Shown: positions 56,521 through 64,000 of the stretch, in pieces
Layout of the letters: the number at the start of each line of letters is the position of its first letter
Numbering within the stretch: the stretch's first letter is position 1
DNA from: Monilinia fructicola
Taxonomy: Eukaryota > Ascomycota > Leotiomycetes > Helotiales > Sclerotiniaceae
Direction of reading: 5' to 3'
Length of the DNA stretch: 64,000 nucleotides
Assembly: GCA_008692225.1 (NCBI GenBank)
Contig: VICG01000010.1
Location: 1,550,001 to 1,614,000, forward strand
The notes under the pieces: generated by a model
Told to the model about the DNA's origin: nothing
The model's input: only the letters and a program-made list of their open reading frames with translations
Databases searched by the model: none
Position numbers and translations under genes: made by a program

Positions 56521-57655
56521 GTAGACTAGATAGAAATAGAATTAATATTAAGAAAATTATATATACTAATATATGTTTAAAAATAGAAGAGTATAGAAAA
56601 AATACATTACCCTTAAAAAAGATAAAAAGAGATATAGAAATGAAAAGAGGTATAAAATAATAATATATAGGTACCTATATAATATCATTAATACGCTCAA
56701 TATAGAATATCATCAAATTAGGTACTCAGTGGCGCAACAGTAAATATTTAAAACCATGTAAAGATTATCTTAAGATATATTAAAGTTGAAGATAGTATAT
56801 AAATCATTTTAACTTAAATCAAAATGTTTTAAATTCCAAGTTATTTTAATATATATGAATATTATTTTAAGAAAAATTTAAAACTATATGAGTTTGTAAA
56901 TTGTTTTAATTTATTTCAATTAATATTGATTATGTTTGATTTATCTCTAGATTTTATTCAAACTTTATTAATATTATATTAAAACTATATTAATACTATC
57001 TTTAATTAATTTTAATACTATATGAATATAATATCAAAATAATTTTGAGAGTATCTTAATACTATATTAATATGATATTAATATTACATCAACATTATAT
57101 TAAAACTATTAGTATTTCAATTCATTATTATTATTAATATTATATAATATATATTTAATATATAAGATATTATCCTTATTATAAAAACTTATTTATAATT
57201 AAATGAAATTTGAAGCTATTCTAAAATATTCAAAATAAATGATTATTATATATTATAGAATTAACATTATAATGTAATCTTCGAAATATTATTTAGATTA
57301 TTTTCAAATTAAAAGTTTAAATTTTTCCTTCTAAATTTAATACCTATATATATCAATCTTCCTTTTTTGATTTTATATTTTTATTTTTATTTATATTATC
57401 CTCTACTATTATTAGATTTATTATAATAATATTAAAGTAATCCTTATCAAATTTATTAAAATAAACAATAATATTAGAATAGCCTTTAATCTTAATTAAT
57501 ATATCTTCAAATTCTAATAAATTAATAATATACTTAATTTTAAAGTAAATGCACTCTAAGATATTAAATTTATATATATAAAAACAGTTTTACACATTTA
57601 TTGTTAATTGTATAACTAACTAATCATAATCCTTAATAGCAAAAATACTATTCTA

Positions 57656-57858
<203 letters not shown>

Positions 57859-57897
57859 GTTCAATTTCTAAAAAGCTATCTTAGCAAAATTTAGATA

Positions 57898-59736
57898 AGT
57901 CGCCTACCCCACATCTCGCCACCCCCCCCATTTGGCCAACTTCAAAAAATACTATATACCATTTTTAAACGTTAATAATTTAACAACTATTTTATTTATA
58001 TATAATCCCTTTAAGAATCACTTTTTAAAATAGTATCAAAGTTATTCTCAATAATCAGTCTATTCCCAATTGCAATTTATACTTTTTTAATAGTTCTAAT
58101 CCCTGCAAATTTCGAATTTGGATTAATTTTAACTTTACATTTTTTTTTTAGGGCTAATTGCTTTATTCTATATTCTAATTATTATATTCGAAACTCTGCT
58201 TATATAATATTATAGTTCTTGGTATCAAATCTTTTTAAAATCTTTTGAAAAAGTAAATAATATATTAAAAGATTAATCTTCTTTTTCCAAATTATATATT
58301 CCGTATATAATTAAATATTTTTTAATCCTTAAAGCATTTTCTATAGAATAAAAGATGATTTTATATATTATTAAAATTTAAGATTATAATCTAAAAAAGA
58401 AATCTTTTTAATAACTCTTTTATTATTGTTTTTAATTAAAAATCAGTTTATAAAAGGTTTAGCTATATTTTTTGATTATAAATTTAATACTTTCCATTTA
58501 GATTTAATATTTTAAATAATTAATATTTTTAATCTAACAAAATAATAATAAAAAAAAAAATTCTGTTTTCTAATTAATATAAAATTTGTTAAAAAACTTA
58601 ATTTATTAAAGTGTTATCAATATACATTTTTAAGATTTAAGAATATGATTAAATCTAATGGTTATAGTATATATAATGTATATAGTAATAGAAATAAAAG
58701 ATATATATTATTTTCAAAGTATAATTATATAAATTCCGTAATTTTATAATTTTCATAACTGTTTAAAATGAATAATCTAGCCTTATTCGGATTGGAGGGG
58801 ATTATTAAAAATATAAATACCTTTTTCAATTATTTTAATACAATAAAATTTGTAATTTATTTATTTTTAATAATTATAAAGTTTTATTTAATATATAAAG
58901 CAAGATCTATAGGAAACCATTATTGTTAAACGTTTTTGCTTTTATAAATAACAAATAGATTAAAAGCTTTTCTAATAGTTAAAATACATTTAATAAAAAA
59001 GGTTTAAATTTTTGATTTAAGTTGTTTTTTTTTAAATAAAATGTTAATTGAAGTTTTTTATTATTAGCCTATTAAAACCCTAACCCTTTATAATATTCAT
59101 TTTATCTATATTATACTTATTTTAAAATTTAATAGCTTTAATATTCGGCAATTCAAGTTTTTGAAACCATTCTTTAATAAGATTAATTAAAGTATTTGAA
59201 ATTTGTGCTAAATCAATTTTATACTGTTTTTTGGTTCTAATAACTAGATTTTTATATAAGAATTTATTAATCTATTACTTTCTAAACAATAAATCCCTTT
59301 TTTGTAAACCTAAAATTCATTTTCCAATTTTATAAATCTATTAATACGTAAAGCTAGTTTTTTAAAACTCTTTTGAATTAATATTTAATTTGTTAAACAT
59401 CTTTTCTAAATTGAAACTATTTTTTACTATATTTAAACATTTTTTTAATAGAATAAATGTTTTTTAATTCGTTTTTGAAAAGTGTTTTTTGAAATATTAT
59501 AATCTTTAAGGACTTTCGATATTTTAACTTTATTTCCAAGCGCTTCAAAGGTTATTGTAATATAATTTTTAGTATATAACTTTATTATAATATAATTAAT
59601 ATAACTTATAAATTTTAAAGAAATTGATTAAAAGGTTATTGAATTATTAATATTAAAAGATTATATATTGGTTAAAAATATGTGTTTTTATGCGTTGGCC
59701 AAATAGGGGGGGTGGCGAGATATAGGGTAGGCGACT
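57898..59736. mobile_element. RIP-degraded Fot1/pogo-size TIR transposon, 1.84 kb, TA-flanked
   Basis: The left end AGTCGCCTACCCCACATCTC (57898 on), continuing to TTTGGCCAAC, is the inverted match of the right end, TTGGCCAAATAGG...GGTAGGCGACT (to 59736), over about 40 bp. TA flanks both ends (57896-57897 and 59737-59738). The 1839-bp length, TIR of about 40 bp and TA target agree with Fot1/pogo elements such as Flipper of Botrytis. The interior is AT-rich with stops throughout; no transposase motif survives that I can read. The family assignment is inference from structure. Confidence 0.75.
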
Positions 59737-62700
59737 TATACATTAAAAACATCAAAAATAAAAAAGCAGAATTTCTTAATATCTAAATATACCATTGTAT
59801 ATTTAAAATTATTCTTTATCCAATATATAATATTTATTTTATCGTAATATTTATCATTTTATTACTTATAATAAATAAATATTTATTTTTTAAAAGTACA
59901 TTTTTCTTTCTTTACTTCATTTACCATTAGTTTTATATTATCAAAAATAATAATAGATTTTATATATTTGATTTTATTAATAAATATATAATATATTATA
60001 ATATATCAAAAATTGTTTAATAGATTATTCTATAAATAAATGTTTTTTTTTTGTTTTTCGTTTTTAATATTTCTATTAAATAAAACAAATTGATATTTAA
60101 TATTTCGTTAATATTCCCAATTATAATAATTTTTAAAGTTCTACCTTTATAGCAAACGAATAATATATACTAATATTTAATCTTTTTAGATAATATATTA
60201 TTTACAAATAGATTTTAATATATTTATAATAATTATCTTTATATTTATTTATATATTTTAAACTTAATTTATTTTTATTTATTAAAATATATTTAATTTA
60301 TTTCTAAACCTTTATATTTAATTTAATAAAATTCAAAAACATTTTCAATTTTTTAATCTTATATTTTATATATATATTTTTATTTTTATTTTTACAAAAT
60401 TTAATATTAATCAATTTCTTTTTTTTATATTTTAATTTATACTTTATTTTTATTTTTGTTCTTATTTATAAAAAATGTTTTTTATTTTTTTTATTTTTTT
60501 TATTTATTGCTTTATTTTCTTTGTTTTATTATGTTTATAATTCGCTTATTTTATAAGTTAATTCTAAACTTATTATTTTATAAAATTTTTATAATATTTT
60601 TTATTTAAAAATATTATATAAATGTTGATATTCTTATTATTTAAAATTTCTTATATATATTTTATTTTTTATCGTTATTTAATATTCTATATTTATTAGT
60701 TAGTATTTTAATTATTAATTAATACTATCTTATAAAAAAATAAAACATTTAATTTATTTTAACTATTAAATATATCAAATAAATAATATTATATTAATAT
60801 TATTATAATTAAGCAAATAATATAATTACTTTATTTTATATTACATTCATTTACTTGATTTTTATTATTATTACTAAAAAGTAATAATATAATTTATATC
60901 ATTTAAAGATATTAGTTCCTTATTTAAAATATAACAATTATATATATACAAATTATAAATATGAATATTAAAAATTATAATTATTAGTTTCTAATTTATT
61001 AATATTATATTCATTGATATTTTATTTATTATATATTACTAAACTAAATTATTATAAAGAAAATATATCATTTATTATATTATTTAAATTTTTATTTAGG
61101 TTAATTAATTTCTAAAGTTTTTCTTTGTTTACTAATGATATATCTTTTAAAGAAAAATTCTTTATTAATAAATATTTAAATATATCTTTTTTATAAAAGT
61201 TTATTATAAAATAAAAATATATATTTATATATATATTTTACTAATAATTCATTTTTTGTTTCTATGAATAATACTATTAGTTTTTTAATTATTAAAAGCT
61301 TTATTATTATATTTAATTTAGATTAATTTAATTTAATAAACTAAAAAAATAATATAAAATATATATTTTAATAATTTTTTATTTAATAAAGAAGAATTAT
61401 TTTAATTTATTATAAGACTAAACGGTTGATATATAATAAAAAATTGATATTTTAAATAATTTTAAAGAAAAAATATTATTAAATTAAAAAATCTCATAAT
61501 CCTTTTTATATTATTAAAGGATTCAATAATTTAATTTTTGATAAAATTCTTTATTACTTTTATTATAAATTGTTTTTAATTTTAATAATCGTATAATATC
61601 TTTTTTCTTTTTTATTATTTTTAATAAATATTAATTAAATCACTTTAAAATATCTTAATATTAAAGAAAAAATAAATAATAATAAAAGAATAATATTATT
61701 ATAGAATATTTAAAAGAAAGAAAAAACAAAGAAAAAAGAAAGAAAAAAAAATTGATTTATAATCTTTATTTAGTATATAATACTATTATATTCTTTAATA
61801 AAGAATTTTTATTCAAAAAGAAATTCTTTATTAATTCTTTATTAAAAGTTATAATTTATTATTTTTAAAAAATTAAAAAAAGGTATAAGAGCTAGTTTTA
61901 ATACGGATTGACTAATAGTATAATAAAATTTTCTTTGTTATAATTTTAATAAAAAAGCTAATTCTTTATTATTTAAATTTAATATATAAATAGATTTCTA
62001 AATATATAATTTAATATTATAAAAGTATTATATTATATCAATATTAAAGTAATTATATTTATATATATTCAACTGTAGCAAATATCACATACTTAAAGCA
62101 TATGATATTTCATCACGCTAAACGATACTATACATATAAAAAATCTCTAAGTTCTCTAAAGATCTTTTACCTTCTTAGCTTTCTTATTCTAATTAATGAA
62201 CCTTTATTAACTTACTCTAATATATAATCATAATATTAACAAGCTTTAGTTTGCTTTATAATACTATAAACAATATTATATTCTGCTTAATATATACTAC
62301 TTTTATCTAGTGTATAGCCTTGTAAGAATTTTATTTTAAAAAATAAAATTATAAACAAAAGTTTAGGAAATATTAAATAAATTAATATATAATTTTTTTG
62401 GGTTTTATTTTTTGATAAGTATGGATTTTTATCTATTATATATTTTATACTTCTTTTATATTTATAATTTTATTTTAATATGTTTTATTATTCTATTTTT
62501 ATTTAAAAATATTATATAAAATCATTATTCTTTTTTAGTATATAAATAAACCTTTGATATTGAATAACTTTTTTTTATATATATCTTTTTTTCTTTTTAC
62601 ATTTAAATTATTCTAATTTAAATTAAGCTTTTTAAAAATAAGCTTTTTTAATAGAAATTTTATTTACTTTCTTAGTTATTTATTTAATATTCATCTTTAG

Positions 62701-63149
62701 ATATATAATCTTTACTATTATTTATTTAAATATTATTGCTGATTCAAATATTATTATTTATTTGAATATTTAAATATTATCGTTTATTTGAATATTAATT
62801 TATTATTTATCTTTATATTAAGTTTATTTTTGTATTATATATCTTCTTTTCCTTTTTTAAATATTTTTAATATTCCTTTTTTATTAATGATTTATAGTTA
62901 TTTAATTAAATATTATTAAATATATTGAAATATTATATTATATACTTTTAAATGTTTTTTATAAAAAATTATCCTCTTCCTTATATTTATTATTCTCTAT
63001 ATTAAAACTAATTTTATTTAATATTATATTCTTTTTTTTTCATTAAGTTTATTATATAATAAATATATACTCTCTTTTGATTTTATAATATTATATATAA
63101 TCTTTAATTTTAAATTTATTACTACAAAATATTCTTAATATAAACATTA

Positions 63150-63993
63150 AATCACCTACCCTACTTTTCGCCACCCCCCTCATTTAGCCAGCATTTTATA
63201 CTAAAAACAGCCATTTTGATATATTTATTACTCTACAAAAAATAAATATACATATTTTAGATTTTAACTAAAGCTTCTATATATAATTATTAATAAATTT
63301 ACAAAATCTTAAATTTTTATGACTTTTTTTTATAAAAAGTAATAAAAGATTATCAAAAATTAAACTTCTCGATTTTAGATTTATATAGAAATTATATATA
63401 AAATTAAAACTATAAATTTTTTTTTCAATTTTTAAATAAAAATAATTAAAAATAATCTTTAAATTTTAATAGGATTTATTAATTAATATATAGTAAATAA
63501 ATTATTTAAAATATATATAATAATTTAAAATTATTAAGTAAATTAAGATTAAAAATTTTTTACCTAAAATTTTATTGTTAAAATGTAAAAAATCTATATT
63601 AAAATTTATTATAAAATATTAATATACTATTAAAATAATAAATTCAATTAAAATTAACTTTAAAATTCTTTAAAAATTTTAAGATTGTTTTTAGTTATTT
63701 TTATCAAATAAATATAACTTGTTTAAAGATTATAATTTTATATAAAATTTATATATTAAACAAAAATTGAAATTTTAATTTTCTATAATCCTTTATAACT
63801 TTTTATAAAAAAAATCGCAAAAATTTAAGATTTTCAAAATATATTAATAATTGTATATACTTATAGAAGGTTCAATTAAAATTTAAAATATATATATTTA
63901 TTTTTTTATAAAGTTATAAATAAATCAAAATGGCCGTTTTTAGTATAGAATGTTGGCCAAATGGAGGGGTAGCGAAAAGTAGGGTAGATGATT
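63150..63993. mobile_element. long-arm fold-back element, 844 bp, sharing TIR with the 57.9-kb element, TA-flanked
   Basis: The ends AATCACCTACCCTACTTTTC (63150 on) and the reverse complement of the right end, AATCATCTACCCTACTTTTC (to 63993), match the 57.9-kb TIR apart from transitions. TA flanks both ends (63148-63149 and 63994-63995). The match between the two halves continues past the TIR for at least about 200 bp (ACTAAAAACRGCCATTTTGAT, AATAAATATAYATATTTTA, AATCTTAAATTTTT), so most of the element is an imperfect palindrome. Confidence 0.75.
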
Positions 63994-64000
63994 TATATTA

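Noticed and set aside
56427..56660. Met-Asn-Arg repeat frame
   Set aside because: Translation of a 9-nt minisatellite within AT-rich DNA.

Overview
The window comes from a filamentous ascomycete. Genes have short GT-AG introns (about 44-90 nt, with a few of 200-270 nt) and typical Pezizomycotina products: an SR-protein kinase, an Imh1-type GRIP golgin, a Lunapark homologue, a vacuolar subtilisin, a BEACH-WD40 giant protein and an Rds1-like ferritin-fold protein. Long gene-free AT-rich tracts look like products of repeat-induced point mutation (RIP). A leotiomycete (Helotiales) is my best guess, but only from overall character.

Layout. 1-1328: intergenic. 1329-3499 (-): SRPK kinase, five exons, with a minisatellite in intron 1. 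3500-11575: gene-poor, rich in simple repeats, with a 339-bp (ATT)n tract and a 1.45-kb RIP-degraded terminal-inverted-repeat (TIR) element at 8713-10159. 11576-12820 (-): secreted kelch protein. 13686-17797 (-): GRIP golgin. 19540-20834 (+): Lunapark. 21132-21935 (-): hypothetical protein. 24684-28250 (-): long serine-rich disordered protein. 28821-30656 (-): vacuolar proteinase B-like subtilisin. 33068-34100: another TIR element. 35315-43467 (+): BEACH-WD40 protein. About 44436-44577 (-): tRNA-like relic. 47723-48646 (+): Rds1-like protein. 49184-49284 (+): intron-containing tRNA-Arg(ACG). From about 49.4 kb to the end lies a 14.6-kb, extremely AT-rich, gene-free block holding several degraded inverted-repeat elements, a second (ATT)n array and diverged internal repeats.

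Function. The genes are unrelated housekeeping or secretory functions on both strands, with no sign of a biosynthetic cluster. Several concern the endomembrane system (golgin, Lunapark, BEACH protein, vacuolar protease), which may be chance.

Two themes stand out. First, five of the genes carry nine apparent single-base frameshifts, all in or next to short homopolymer or dinucleotide runs, while the reading frames are otherwise intact. This looks like uncorrected sequencing error rather than gene decay. Second, the AT-rich DNA keeps recognisable transposon ends. Four elements are flanked by TA dinucleotides, and two of them share the same TIR: a 1.84-kb element and a 0.84-kb fold-back element. 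I found no convincing new gene system; the most unusual material is this family of degraded inverted-repeat elements.
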